Assembly: GCA_028023455.1 (NCBI GenBank)
Contig: JAQFVV010012395.1
Coordinates: 7,879,998-7,943,997 of the forward strand
DNA length: 64,000 nt
Source: Epiperipatus broadwayi
Lineage: Eukaryota > Onychophora > Udeonychophora > Euonychophora > Peripatidae
Direction: 5' to 3'
Both the position numbers and the translations under genes were made by a program. How positions within the stretch are numbered: the stretch's first letter is position 1; each line of letters opens with the position of its first letter. The notes beneath the pieces were generated by a model. It did no database searches and had not been told where the DNA came from. It worked only from the letters and a program-made list of their open reading frames with translations. Positions 11,718 to 23,979 of this stretch are shown here, in pieces.

Positions 11718-13217
11718 TCAACCATTATCAATCCACTGCAGGATGAAGGTCTCTCCAAGTTTAATCCATCTTCTCCAATCTTTACCTTCTCTTCTCCACA
11801 ACACCCCTGCACATTTTCTTATTTCATCCATCCATCTCACATGTGGTCTCTTTCTGGGTCTTTTACAATCTCTTGGAATCCAGTTTAAAATTTCAATTGT
11901 CCATCTATTATCATCTCTTCTAGCAATATGTCCAGCCCAACTCCATTTCAATCTTTTAATTTTTTCAATAAGGTCAGTAACACCTGTTTGTTGTCTTACC
12001 CATACATTGCGTTTTCGATCTCTTCTTGTTACTCCCAACATACATCTCTCCATACTCCTTTGAGTGGTCTGAAGTCTCTGTATTGCTCTTCTATTAAGTG
12101 TCCAAGTCTCAGATCCATAAGTAAGAACTGGTAAAACACATTTGTTAAAAACCATCCTTTTCAAACACATAGGCATATTTCCTTTTAGTATCAAGTTATT
12201 TCTACCAAAAGCACTCCAACCAAGTTTAATTCTATGATTAATTTCCTCCATTATGTTTCCATCTGTATTAATAATCTGACCAAGGTATTTGTAACTGTTA
12301 ACTTCTTCTAATTCTTCATAATCAATCTTTATTTTCATATTTTGAGCAAATCGATTAAACATTACTTTAGTCTTTTTAACATTTATCTTTAGTCCTACTT
12401 TTCTACTTTCATCTGCTAACTCCTGCAACATTTCCTGCAGCTCTGAAGCATTATTTGCAAAAACAACTACATCATCTGCGAAATCTAAATGACTTAAATA
12501 CTCTCCATTTACTTTCACTCCTTTAGTTTCCCATTTTAATCCACAAAATACTTCTTGCAGCACTGCTGTAAAGAGTTTTGGAGATATGGAGTCACCTTGT
12601 CTTACACCTTTCTCAATGTTGATTTTTCCAGTATCATTATGTAATCTAATTGTTGCTGTTGCATTTTTATAAATATTCTTTAAAATATGACAATATCCTG
12701 GATCTATACCTTGATGATCCAATGCTTTAATCACTGAAGAAATGTGTATAGAATCGAATGCCTTTTCATAATCTACAAATCCAAAACATAATGACAACTC
12801 ATATTCGTTTGTCCTTTCTATGACTTCTCTCAATACCTGGATATGATCTATTGTACTAAAACCACTTTTAAATCCAGCTTGTTCTCTTGGTTGGTGGAAA
12901 TCCAAAGTTCTCTGTAGACGAGTTGTAATTATCTTGGTAAAAATTTTATATAAAACTGATAAAAGGCTGATAGGTCTGTAATTTCTAATATCTTCTTTAT
13001 CACCTTTTTTAAATATTAATATTATTACTGCATTCTTCCAATCTTCCGGTACATCTTTATCATTTAGACATTTGGTATATAACTTTGCTAAAATTGTTTC
13101 TATTTCTTCACCTGCTTCTTTTAATATATCAATTATAATTCCATCATTTCCTGGAGCCTCTCCTTTCTTCATACACTTAATTGCATGTCTCACTTCTTCA
13201 TTTAAAATTCTGGGCAA
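11718..13217 (-). pseudogene. RTE-type reverse transcriptase and C-terminal region (frame-shifted from the endonuclease)
   Basis: Open for about 499 codons from LPRILNEEVRHAIKC to a stop at 11718. RT landmarks in order: APGNDGI, NYRPISLLSVLYKIF, QAGFKSGFSTIDHI, FVDYEKAFDSI, GVRQGDSISPKLF, and the catalytic palm FADDVVVFA with both aspartates intact. KINVKKTKVM and the primer-grip-like YKYLGQ follow. The C-terminal part (MERCMLGVTRRDR..., WAGHIARR, RPRKRPHVRWMDEI) is the tail characteristic of RTE/BovB elements. The block opens at a TTG codon; there is no natural ATG, because it continues the upstream endonuclease frame, displaced by one base. It synthesises cDNA by target-primed reverse transcription. 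It is inactive as it stands only because of the frame break. Confidence 0.9.
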
Positions 13218-14674
13218 TTCGAAGATGTAATAGATATAGGAGGTACTTGTTCTTTATTACTATATAATTCTTGATAAAAATCTTCTACCAATTTCATGAT
13301 GTCATCTCTCTTTTTAGTAATAATTCCATCTTTTTTTCTTATTGCAGATATAAATTTCCTACCAATACCAAAATGTTGTTTAACATTTTTGAGACTTTTA
13401 TTTTCTTCTACAGCTTTCCTTGCTATTTCACAGTTATACTTTCTTATATCATTTTCAACTCTTTTCCGTACCATTTTACAAAATTCGAGATATTCAATTC
13501 TTTTTAATACATCATTTTTGTATATCTTCATATTCCTTCTTTTCTTCATAAATTCTCTAGTCTCAGTAGAAATTTTATTAGTCAATTGCTGCTTTTTTCT
13601 ACCAGCTATGTTTGTTGCAGTTTTTAAAAGTGTATCAGTTATTTTCATATTAATTTCATTCAAATCTGAATCATGTTCAAAATCTCCTAACACTTGAAAC
13701 CTATTTGTAAGTTCTAATTTAAATTCATTAGAATGTTTCTGAAGATTAGGAATATCAACTGTAAATATTGTTTTTCTTAATAATTTTTGTCTCTCTAGTT
13801 TTACATTAACACGTAACTTACACCTTACTAATCGATGATCACTTCCTGTGTTAAATTTATTAAGAACATTACAATCTTGAAATATGTATTTTCTGTTAGT
13901 CAAAATATAATCCAATTCTGCTGTACCTTCATTTGGATGCTTCCATGTCCATTTCCTTTTAACATTTTTCTCAAAAAATGAATTCATAATATAAAGTTTT
14001 TCTTTTTCTGCAAACTCCACAAGTCTATGTCCTCTCTCATTTCTATTACCATAACCAAAATTACCTACAGCAATTTCATCTTTCATTTGTCTACCAATTC
14101 TAGCATTAAAGTCTCCCATAACAATTTTAAAATGTTGTTTACTCTGATCAAAAGCCTTTTGTACATCCATATAAAAATCTTCTACTACTTCATCACTATG
14201 AGAACTTGTTGGGGCATAAACCTGAATTATCTGCATTTGGTATCTGCTATTAAGTTGTATAACTAATCTTGCCACTCTGTCCGATACACCATCAATCTCC
14301 ACAATATTGTTCTTCCACTTTTTATTTATAATGAATCCTACTCCACTTGTATTTCCAATATGTGTGCCTTTATAATAGAGTATATGTCCACTTTTTAAAT
14401 CAATTGTTTCTTCTCCTTTTCTTCTAACTTCACAAAGTCCAATAATGTCCCATTTAATATAAGACAGTTCTTCTTCTAATTCTTGCAATCTTCCTTCACT
14501 TGAAAGTGATCTGCAGTTGTAAGTACCTAAATAAAAAGTCGTCATCAAATGGCAGCCTGGGTCCGCAATCAGGGGATTCTTAGCACCCTCCGCCTTCGGC
14601 CACCAACCGCTGCCTTGGTTGGTGACTTTACAGCCTCCTGGGAATAAGGGCCATGCTTTATTTTTGTCTGTCAT
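13202..14674 (-). CDS. RTE-type apurinic-like endonuclease (APE) N-terminal part
   Basis: Open for 490 codons from an ATG at 14674. Exonuclease-endonuclease-phosphatase landmarks: LGTYNCRSL, the catalytic Glu in GLCEVRRKG, IQVYAPTS, GDFNARIG, AELDYIL and the terminal GSDHRLV. All key residues (N, E, D/N, SDH) are present. This domain nicks the target strand to prime reverse transcription. A basic, helical linker follows (about residues 320-460). The frame then closes at TAA after SSNCPEF, 16 bases into an overlap with the RT block. In the family both domains form one protein, so the overlap reads as a one-base indel, though a -1 shift product cannot be excluded. Confidence 0.88.
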   Translation of the reverse strand: MTDKNKAWPLFPGGCKVTNQGSGWWPKAEGAKNPLIADPGCHLMTTFYLGTYNCRSLSSEGRLQELEEELSYIKWDIIGLCEVRRKGEETIDLKSGHILYYKGTHIGNTSGVGFIINKKWKNNIVEIDGVSDRVARLVIQLNSRYQMQIIQVYAPTSSHSDEVVEDFYMDVQKAFDQSKQHFKIVMGDFNARIGRQMKDEIAVGNFGYGNRNERGHRLVEFAEKEKLYIMNSFFEKNVKRKWTWKHPNEGTAELDYILTNRKYIFQDCNVLNKFNTGSDHRLVRCKLRVNVKLERQKLLRKTIFTVDIPNLQKHSNEFKLELTNRFQVLGDFEHDSDLNEINMKITDTLLKTATNIAGRKKQQLTNKISTETREFMKKRRNMKIYKNDVLKRIEYLEFCKMVRKRVENDIRKYNCEIARKAVEENKSLKNVKQHFGIGRKFISAIRKKDGIITKKRDDIMKLVEDFYQELYSNKEQVPPISITSSNCPEF

Positions 14675-15009
14675 AATTGTATATATGTATTGGAAAAATA
14701 TTTATCATTTACACAAACATTCATTCTGCCTTATCAGGCACTGAGAAGAAAGACCATGGTGTTTCTTGATCTTAAACTCAGAGGTAAAAAGCCAATAAAC
14801 TCACCACGCTGGCTAATGCGTGTTGGTGAGCAGCCCATCCATGTTCGTATACTATATGAATAATCACATAGTAATAACAGTTGCAACGACAAGAACGTAT
14901 GGAGTGGACATTAGGAATTTACCCTGCTCGGTTCCTTTAAGGCCTCCAAGAGGAATCAAAGGGTCTCCTTTCAGTTAATAGCAAACTCCTTTCTGCAGCC
15001 AAAATATAC

Positions 15010-16087
15010 TTACATAGATTAATTTCATGCTCTTTTTGACCTAAATATGATTTTTGCTTTGTTGTTAATTTTATGGCAATCATGTAGAGATTGGTACCTT
15101 AATAGATTTCAGCAATTATTTATCTATGAATTACATGCATGGTCTATTCTTTAATTATGGTTTTGAAGTCAATTTATTACGAATTTGTATTGGTTTATCG
15201 CTAATTTAAATTTCTTCCCAAAGGTTTATTTTCAAAGTAGATTATTTTTATATTTTCAAATATATTGTTCTTCAATCTTTGTCTATTTGTAGGTTTATTT
15301 TCAAAATAAATTATATTATTTTCATGTTTTCAAATATATTACTTTCGTTTGTCTTTAAGATTTTTTGTAAATAAAAAAACAACAACAACTTAATGCTCAG
15401 TTTATTCTGGTTTACTTTGATATATGTGACTCCAACAAATGGCAGACCCTACATGCAACTAACATTGGTTAATACTTACTACCGGGGTTTGAAAAGATTG
15501 AAATTTTGCTTATAGCCAAATTATAGATCTTAAAGATTCTATCATTTGTTCTATCTCAAGTATTCAAACTAAGATTTTTTTTTTAAAGTTAAAAATCAAA
15601 CTTGAAACTATACTTCATTAATATGTAGCGCTTAAAAGGTTACAAAAAAAAAAAAAAGACATTGTAAACTACTTTTTGCTTATGTAAACTGTTTATACAC
15701 ATAAATACCAAGTTTTCAAATTAAATTTTCTTTTATCAGGTATCTTTTTTCGAACGTCACCCTATTACAACTGTCCACTATTATAAAACTTACACCATTC
15801 TCTCTCTACGTACATGCATTACAAGTTTTACTTGAAGGTGATATAGAAGCATGAAACACTGGGTTTCCAAGCCTATATTGACATTTTAATATTTTCCCAT
15901 TACACCATTCTTTTGCAAGGCAAGGTCTTGTTTCTAGCTATTTTTAACACCTTATCGAGAGTGAATAATTATTGTGCAATAGTCTGTGAAGATAGCATTT
16001 TATTTATAGCTGTATGTTGGATTATTTCCATCAACAAGTTATAATTGTTAAATGTCTTCCTGAAGGTTTGTGATGATGGTGTTCTAG
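15010..16087. other. No gene seen; diverged SINE-tail sequence near the right end
   Basis: AT-rich. Around 15985-16080 sequences such as GGATTATTTCCATCAAC and CTTCCTGAAGG resemble the tail of the SINE family at 16.1-17.1 kb, which suggests an older copy. No ORF of interest. Confidence 0.4.
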
Positions 16088-16655
16088 TTGTATTTTTATA
16101 TTGGACTATTTCCATTATCTAATATTTGTATTGAATATCTTTAGAAAAATTTAACTTTATTTAAATACTCCAAATACATTTAAGTGTTAGTAATAGCACG
16201 TCAAACGGATTAGTATATTCACAACATTTCGAGGTATTAGTCTCCCCTCTTCTTCAGGTGTTGCTGGTCTGACAGTGACAGTACTAGCATGGGATTTGAA
16301 TCTGGACCCTTAAATTCTTGAGTATTAACTTTTAAGGTAACACTCTGTTCAGTTGGTTAGAGCTTTACCTTAAAAGTCAATACTCAAGAATTTAAGGGTC
16401 CAGATTCAAATCCCATGCTAATACTGTCACTGGTCAGGCCAGCAACACATGAAGAAGAGGGGAAATTAATACCTCTCAAAATGTTTTGCATATACTAACC
16501 TGTTTGATGTGCTATTACTAACAGTTGAATGTATTTGATATGCTATTACTAACTGTTGAATGTATTTGGAATATTTAAATAAAGTTAAATTTTTCTAAAG
16601 ACATTCAATACATATATTATTAGATGATGGAAATAGTCCAATATAAAAATACAAC
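16088..16655. mobile_element. Head-to-head (palindromic) pair of a tRNA-derived SINE
   Basis: The left arm (16088-16340) is the inverted copy of the right arm (16365-16655). Shared blocks include TTTTTATATTGGACTATTTC, AATTTAACTTTATTTAAATA and GGTCCAGATTCAAATCCCAT. The 24-bp spacer holds an excellent A box (TTCAGTTGGTTAGAGC, 16348-16363) and the right arm a B box (AGATTCAAATCCC, 16402-16414), the pol III promoter of a tRNA-derived SINE. A GAAGAAGAGGGG...TACCTC core follows. The right arm also carries a ~38-bp internal tandem duplication (about 16500-16570). Confidence 0.85.
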
Positions 16656-16784
16656 AATTATTAAATGTTTGAGAAAAAAATTCAAACTTTATTACTATTT
16701 CCCCAAATACAAAGGTTAGTATGACATTGGATTGGTAAATTTTTATATACATGAATGCTAAATGAAAAAAATATATTAATTAAT

Positions 16785-17055
16785 TAGATCTCAGCAGAAT
16801 AGTCTAATTGGTTAGAACATAATGTTAAGATCAGTAATCATGAATTTAAAGGCTAGTAATTCAATCCTTGAGTTAGTTCTGCCACCGGTCAGGCCAGCAA
16901 TACCCGAAGAACATAGGAGAAAACAATATGACTTGAAATTTTGCATTATATATCAACTTATGTTTCAAGCATTTGGATAAGTATAAATAGTCTGAATTTT
17001 TCTAAAATCATTTAACAACTTCAACTAGAAGATGAAGAGTCCAACATTATAGAAT
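16785..17055 (+). mobile_element. Second, diverged copy of the same SINE
   Basis: A-box-like GTCTAATTGGTTAGAAC, B-box-like AATTCAATCC, then GGTCAGGCCAGCAATACCCG (the core shared with 16.4 kb) and a tail ending in TCTAAAATCATTTAACA...GATGAAGAGTCCAACAT. Single orientation and more diverged than the palindromic pair. Confidence 0.75.
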
Positions 17056-17059
17056 AAAT

Positions 17060-20000
17060 GACAGTTATTTCACTGAGTAAAAATAAACTGTAGGATCAAT
17101 ATCCACAGACAAATATTACAACCATCATTTAGTAGCAAGAATTATATCGTATAACAATAACATTTTTAGAATAAATGTAATCTGATGTTTCCAGATTATC
17201 TGAGGAACTTCATACGTCCATTAAAAATAACTAGATAGCCATTTGCTGATCAATATTGTATGGGAAATAAATTGACTATGAGATAACTTGACTATAAAAA
17301 AAAACTATACAAATTTGAATCCTATGTGATGGACATACCAATTCATGCGATAACCACTGCATATCAGTCTGTCAGAGAACATGTATAAAATGTTTGTTAT
17401 AATATAATGGCTTATATCACTGTTATAACAAAAATCATCTCCAGTGGGAAGAGTAGAATACATTGAAAAACAAAATTAGAGGTGTTGAAATATTTCAGAA
17501 AAAAGTTTTCTACTGAATAAATTAAGACAACATTGCACAATATCAAATAAACAGCAAAAGTAAAAATGTTCTATATGTGGACCTATTTGTGATTCACAAT
17601 TTGGTTAGTATAGTCATTGCAAAACTCATTTATAGAGCAGTTTTTTTCTTTACTTGTAATGAAATGGTCATACTCATTTATAAATGGCTTCTGTAAATTT
17701 ATAAGTTGAAATTGTAAATAAGATAAATGCTCATTACTGTGCATATATATTTATATTCAAAATTCCAAAGACAATGAATTCAATATATCACAGATTATAA
17801 AAAATGAGCTTCACTATATTGATTAATTGATGTATGAGACCTTCCCCATCATTCAATTTTTCTCTAATTTCCTAAAAGTTCCTAATTTGTAACCCTGGGG
17901 AGATGCAAATTCCAAATTAGGAATTACCGATCTAATGGATCTTAAATTATTAAAACATATACAAGTTTTCTTATATTTTGGAAATAAAATAGTAAATATA
18001 TTTTTACAGAAAATACACACAACATCCTTTAAATGTAACTATTTAATGTTAATGTTTCATGCTCATGGAATAGTAAATTTAATTTATTTTTATTAATTAA
18101 TGTCATTCTCATTAGACCATTTATAAATGAGTATCACCATTCTAATACCAAAAAAAAAAAAAAAAGAAAAACAGAAACTCAAAGAATACAGATAAAAAAT
18201 TCTCTATAAAACATGTTATAAAAAACTTATATTGACATATATACTATTACCCTAGCATTTTAGGTTATAGCCAATCTTAGTTAACCATCTAATATTGGTA
18301 AGTTATAGAAAACTTATATTGATATGTGTTACAGCATTCATATTTTACTATCTAAAATAATAGACAACATAATTAACAATCAAATATTGTTCGGCTAATG
18401 GATATTTAGAACATTCTTAGTAGGTTATCGATGAATATATATATATATGAGGAAATAATTACACATAAGAATTAAAGAAGGAAATGTGATAACATAAACA
18501 CACAAGTCTATTGTCACACTTATTACAAAGAGGACCAATGATATAAGAAGCTACTGATAACTGGATTGCTCATTAAATATATTTGTTTAATACATTATAA
18601 TTTTTTAATTGTACTGTAAACTATATCAATACTTCAAGATCAAAAAAACATGGATTTTTAACTATGATGTGCTTGATTCTCATATCAGCTCTCCAATAAA
18701 TCACGTACTATATTGCTAGTCAAGCTGAAGCAACCAAACACTGATTTTAATTAGAGCTGTATCTTTACTTATTGTATCTATTCATATATGTTTGTCTGTC
18801 TGTGTTAGTAATAATCACAAACTCTATACAGTAGTTACCTATAAATTTTAAAAAGATGAACTTGGTCATTAATAACTCTACTTTAAATATAATTATTCTA
18901 TTAGAGCTTTATACTATTTGGAATATAGGCAGTTAAAATAAATATTTTTTGATATGCATTTTGAAATGAGAATCCAGTGCTACCAAATAAAAAACAAAAT
19001 CCACTTACATTATCAAAAATTATTTTAATAAATAAAAATTTATCTAGTATAAGTTTTTATTTTTATTATTTTTGCAAGATATAATCATTTATAAAAAAAA
19101 TCTGGAAAGATTCTACTCAGGAGATAAATTCACTCATGGCTTCATTTTCAATTCTAGTTATGTTATAAGCAATAAATGAGACCTCATTAGGTACGTTATC
19201 CATAGTTTCCAATGGAAGATATTAAAAAAGGATTCTGATAAATTCCATTTCCGAAACAGCTAAGTGCAGTGACTATGGAAAATCTTAAAGATATTGATAA
19301 CGTTCCAGTACCCTCTAGAAGCTTCTAATCCCAATTATTTTCAGAATATTATAAAAAGTTTGTTTGAAGGATTTCTTTGTAATACATTCAAAATGAAGAT
19401 ATTGAAAAGTATTAGATAGTGCATTATATAGCTTGAACTCAGTGCAAGTCTGATCTGTTTAATAGTATTTGATAGCTTTTTTGCAGATAACTGATTTTAT
19501 TGTGCATTAGAAAAATATGTGAAAATGAATAATCACTGCAAAGTTGAGAACTTTCGTTAGTAATCCAAAAATTTGGAGTGAGCATTTTTTCTCTAAAAGG
19601 GGCCTAGAATTCGACATATCAAATGTTGAAGAAAATTGAATTTATCATATTGGGATTACATTATCATACAGTGCTAGCCAGTATTCTAAAGAAACTGTTT
19701 TGAAAAACGTTTTTAGATTTAACTTTTGATAACAATAAAAAAAAAAAAAGGAAGTTATAGTTTAAAATTACTCCTGAACAACATGAAATACCTCATGTTT
19801 TAGTCTTTTGTTGCGGAACATCATATTTAATTCAAGAATTGTTTTTTCTTATTTAAGTAAAAGTTTATTCATACAGAATCCATGAGATTAAATTACAAGG
19901 TACCAAATATCATAAAATATTTGAGTTTTATTATTAAGATATTTTTGTGAAGCCTAAATATTATGAGTGCTGTTAGCATTAGTATATATTATAAAAAAAA

Positions 20001-21770
20001 TGGTCTGTTACTTGGAAATTCATAAAAAGTTCAAGCACTGAATGTAACCAATACGGGCTGCAATCTATGGTCTTCGAGCTCTAGAGTCTGCTATCCTACT
20101 ATTGCATCAAACTAAAGAGAATTGAATAATATATTAAATAAGTAAAAGAATTGATTTTTGTAGGACGTCTAGTAAAACTTTGAATAAAAATAAATAATTG
20201 AATGACTTTGATGCTTGAGAGTTCATAAGAAGTGCCAAAAGTGGCAGCATTGAAATCGACCTAAAGACCCTATCGATGACAGTTTGACACTCTTCTACTG
20301 CATTAAACTGTAGAGAAAATTTAGGTGCTTGAATTTTTCTTTGGAACACATTTTGCCAAATAAATAAATAGTTCTCCTGCAGTTAAATATGCAGATTTTT
20401 AAGATAACATTTTGCTAAACAATTATAAAATAAATTTATATTAAAAAGAGCACAAGTCTTTATTTTAAAATCTCTTTCTAATGTACATTGTTAAAAGTAA
20501 AACTTGTTTGCAGCAGCTTCACCTTCATCTAAATTTAGCTTCTTTCTAAATCGATTATTGGCACATCTGTATTTTATGAATACTTTTTGAAGAGTTTGTA
20601 GGAAACAACCTTTTGAACAATAATTTTATTATGCTAATTATTAGATTTAAAGACTGCATGATACTAATTCATGTCCAATTATTTTAAACACTTTTGTATA
20701 ATACTGGTGAATAGTTTTAAACTTTGAGCCCGAAATTTTTTAGAAATTTCACTTACTAAATTAGAATTAGAGAAAACATGAAAGAAAAGTCACAGATCAG
20801 TTTAAAGGATTATCATCATACTTGTTTCATTCATAGACTTAGAAGTCTATGCAAAAGTGGGAATATTGTAGATTATGATAATAGAATGTTTTTAAACCTC
20901 CAATCCTGAATAGCACAAAGAAGATTTTTCAAAAAGATCTTAGTTTTTGTCCTTCTTTTCTTGCAGCAAATATTTTAGAAGTTGGTCAGCAATTTCCAAG
21001 TCTATGTTAGATATTAAACAAAATATTGTCTCACTTCTTCCAACTTCAAATAAAGATATATTTGGTATCATCAAGCAGTAGTCATTAGCAACTTTGTTAT
21101 GAGCTTGTTAAATTTTTTTTGTAATACAAGGAAGTGGATGAAATTCTATTCATTTTTTTTTTCAAATATCCAGTAAAATAATTCCTCTATTTTTCGAATT
21201 CCAACTCCAGATTGATAGTTTCAATTATAGATTTGGAAAATTTTAAAGGGAATAAAATTATGCAATCTATTTAAGAGAAAAAATATAATATTAAAAGATG
21301 AGCATAAAGTGATGATAAAACCAGATCATTTTCATGCTTCTACCTGAAGAGGAAGTTCTTTATCATTACAAAGCACATGAACAATGATTAAAATCATCTT
21401 TTCTAAAGTTGAAAATCTATTTTAATTTGCACATCCCTAAAGTCTAAGGACTTAAAATCAGCCTATGAATATAGGTATAGAAAAGTTTGGAAAGGCCAGT
21501 TTATATTTAAAAGTTTATAATATCAAAATAATTATTGCTACATTATATAAACTGTCTTTAATGGAGATTGTTTGCTTATTAAGTTGATTTAAAACTAATG
21601 TTTACTAATTGTCAATTGAGAGTTTTTAAGAAAGTGAATGTTTTTAGAGGAATGACCAACCTTTTATAAAGCATATCAACTTTGTTTTGTTCTGTTACTT
21701 CAAAGAGAATCTACATTTTATGTTCAATGTTGTGTTGAAGTAATTTTGAAATATCCCCACTTGAGATCCA
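17060..21770. other. Long AT-rich stretch without a recognisable gene
   Basis: I found no ORF with family resemblance. The minus-strand frame at 20134-20349 (71 codons) has ordinary amino-acid composition but matches no family I recognise. The GC content around 19.1-21.4 kb is a little more even, which could mark an old decayed element. Simple repeats and poly-A (18151-18165, 19737-19749) are present. Confidence 0.35.
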
Positions 21771-21774
21771 GGTA

Positions 21775-22290
21775 TCGTAGCTCAACTTCAAGTAATAGAC
21801 TTGTTCAGATTCCATCTTACCTTAATTGGATTAAGCATTGGCCACTACTCACCAATGGATACATATATAAATGCAGGTATGTATCCAATAGCAGTAGCAG
21901 GCCAATAGGTGATACTCAATGAATCCAATTGATCTCACTATGGAAGCGAATTTGGCTATAAATAGGCAGCCCATTGGGAAGTAAAGAGAGACAACAACAA
22001 ATAATTGTCAGAGTTGAATGGCAGTATGCACACTGTCCCCATATGGCTAAAGCATAAAGGCAAATTTATGCTAGAAGATGCTAAAATGTAAATCAGACAC
22101 AAGGCAAGCTGTCACAGAACAACTGGAAGTGTCATTGTATCTACAAAGAGACAAGATCCTCGTAGCGCAACTACAAGTGTTAGATAAATATAGAATGGCA
22201 CCTGAAATTCTTTCCCTTCAATAGATGCACAACTAGACTATACTTAGCCAAGAGTATCAGGTGAAGGCATATGAATTATATATAATGTAA
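21775..22290 (+). mobile_element. Ty3/gypsy-family LTR, diverged copy (solo)
   Basis: Shares the order of blocks with the LTR at 25.7-26.2 kb: GACTTGTTCAGATTCCATCT, CCAATGGATACATATATAAA-like, GGCTATAAATAGGCAG (TATA box), AAAGAGAGACAACAACAA, and GGAAGTGT...CACCTGAAATTC. The ends are not sharply defined. No internal region is attached. Confidence 0.65.
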
Positions 22291-22354
22291 GCATGTATTG
22301 AATATATGTTAATAAAAATATTTAATCATATTTATACAAAACATTAGGATAATG

Positions 22355-22717
22355 TTACACACTGACAAACTATCAGTATCGATAATGTTATTACCTATGT
22401 ACTATTTTAATGCTAATACTCAATTAGCACAGAGAACTTAACAATAATAGTTGGAGAAAGATTCTATATTAGGATATACCTGCCACTTAAAATATTTCAT
22501 AAAGCTCTAAAGTTGATGAATAAAATACATTAAAGTAGTAGCAAATGACCACTGATAACTTAGTGTTTGTTTTTAGGTAGTCAATTTAGTTATATATGTA
22601 TTTTATCAATTATAAATTCGTTTGATTACCCAGAGGAAGCAAATAATTTCACATGCAGTTTAGTAGATGCATCCTATTTGGAGTAGTGTAGTGGAAAAGC
22701 AGTTACCCATATTCTAG
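22355..22717. other. No gene seen
   Basis: AT-rich spacer between the LTR copy and the hAT remnant. Nothing recognised. Confidence 0.35.
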
Positions 22718-22725
22718 TACTATAA

Positions 22726-23971
22726 CAGGGATGGCCAACCTACGGAGCATGCACCAAAAGTGACGCATTCCATGACTATAAGCGGTGCACTGAACCCCCA
22801 AGAAAAAAATAAAAGTTTACTTATATGATTTATATATATAAACACAATTAACCCACCACTGAATTCTAATGCACATTCATTATACTTGTTTGATCTAAAA
22901 GCAATAGGCACCATCATATGCTGACATGCAGTTACTTAAATCAGTTTACTGCTAACTCTCGTGTCCTAACGTTTGATGGACTTTCTGGGTTTTCAAATTT
23001 ATGTTTTTATTAACAGTAATTTAAGATAAGGTTTGTTTCATGAACTTCCATCATTCCCAGATGCTTCTGGTATAATTAATTTCTGGCGATCATTGCCCTG
23101 AGAGCATTTCCCAGAACTGAGAAAATTTGCTCAGTTATATCTGTCAAACAACATACAGATGCGAACAAGCATTTTTCATTCATGAAAATGATTAAGAAGT
23201 ACGATCGTGATTAACTGATTTGACTTTGGAAATGTTTGCCGCTTTCTGCCGCTTAGCAAAAGCAAAGCAAATATAAATGTGTAAGAAATTAATATTTAGC
23301 TTGTCTTTATGTGAAATCCTTTTATTTAAAACTGTTAAAAGTGTCCAGACATGGAAATATCAAACTTTTAATTTTCCAAAATACAAAAATTGATATTTAC
23401 AGAATCCTCTCTCTAAAAGAATCTCTACAAAGTAAGCAGTTTCCAATTATAAGAATGTCAGTATTTCTCACCCACTCTATCTGGAATGTAAGATGCAAAT
23501 TAGCCTTCACGACTCCTCTGCCGGACCCAGACAGTCTATTCATATCTCTTTTAAAGAAAATCAAGCATAAAGACATGAATGACCCTTTCCTCCAAGTTTC
23601 TATTTGAAGAAACCTAGAATCTATTCCAAATTCCAATACATTTCCAGATAGCTGATGACGATCTATAAACCACAGCATTAATTCCATACCCAGGATTAAT
23701 ATCTTTACAAATCATCCACTATCAACCCAGTAGTAACATTATAGACTCCTGTTTAGTCAATGTACTTTAAGAAGTTAATGTATAAAAAACCAATATTCTC
23801 CCTAAATAAAATTATTTTAAAACTAAGTGTCTATATTGCCATAATTTTACGCATAACTGTTAAATATGTCCATATTACCATAGTTTAATAGAGCTGAAAA
23901 GGGTATAAGTTTGACATCTTAACTACAAACTGAAAAATTGACGCGTGAATTATAAAAATTGGCCACCCCTA
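22726..23971 (+). mobile_element. hAT-superfamily transposon remnant (~1.25 kb)
   Basis: The ends are a TIR pair: CAGGGATGGCC at 22726 and the complement of TAGGGGTGGCC at 23971, the usual short hAT terminus. The flanks TACTATAA (22718-22725) and ATCTATAA (23972-23979) agree at 6 of 8 positions, as expected for an aged 8-bp hAT target duplication. Inside, a frame with stops retains a hAT transposase C-terminal segment. The open frames at 23311-23607 (+) and 23397-23687 (-) lie within the element and resemble nothing I recognise. Confidence 0.75.
23040..23250 (+). pseudogene. hAT transposase C-terminal (dimerisation) fragment
   Basis: Translation across frame breaks gives CPESISQN, then TYRCEQAFFIHEN, then RS-x-LTDLTLEMF. 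This corresponds to the C-terminal hAT pattern FGSTYxCEQxFSxM...RSRLTDxHLxxx, found in the SCAND3/GTF2IRD2-like branch. Several stops and at least one frameshift make it non-functional. No N-terminal zinc finger or catalytic residues are visible. Confidence 0.7.
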
Positions 23972-23979
23972 ATCTATAA

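Larger units (their letters stand above)
11698..15005 (-). mobile_element. Nearly full-length RTE/BovB-type LINE
   Basis: On the minus strand the element has a ~330-bp 5' untranslated region (about 15005-14675), an APE endonuclease coding block (14674-13202), a reverse transcriptase block (13217-11718) and a simple-repeat tail (GAT)n at about 11698-11725. This simple-repeat 3' end, the absence of an obvious separate ORF1 and a combined APE+RT length near 990 residues are typical of the RTE clade. A single frameshift near 13205-13217 separates the two blocks, so this is the youngest-looking LINE in the window. Related partial copies lie at 7787-8017 and 10433-10980. Confidence 0.9.

Noticed and set aside
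11664-12134. Plus-strand ORFs opposite the RTE element
   Set aside because: Antisense shadows of the reverse transcriptase coding block.
20134-20349. 71-codon minus-strand ORF as a gene or transposase fragment
   Set aside because: No recognisable motif, no neighbouring homologous frames, and no TIRs.
23311-23687. Overlapping 96-98-codon ORFs on both strands
   Set aside because: They lie inside the hAT remnant, overlap each other antisense and match no family I know. Probably chance.
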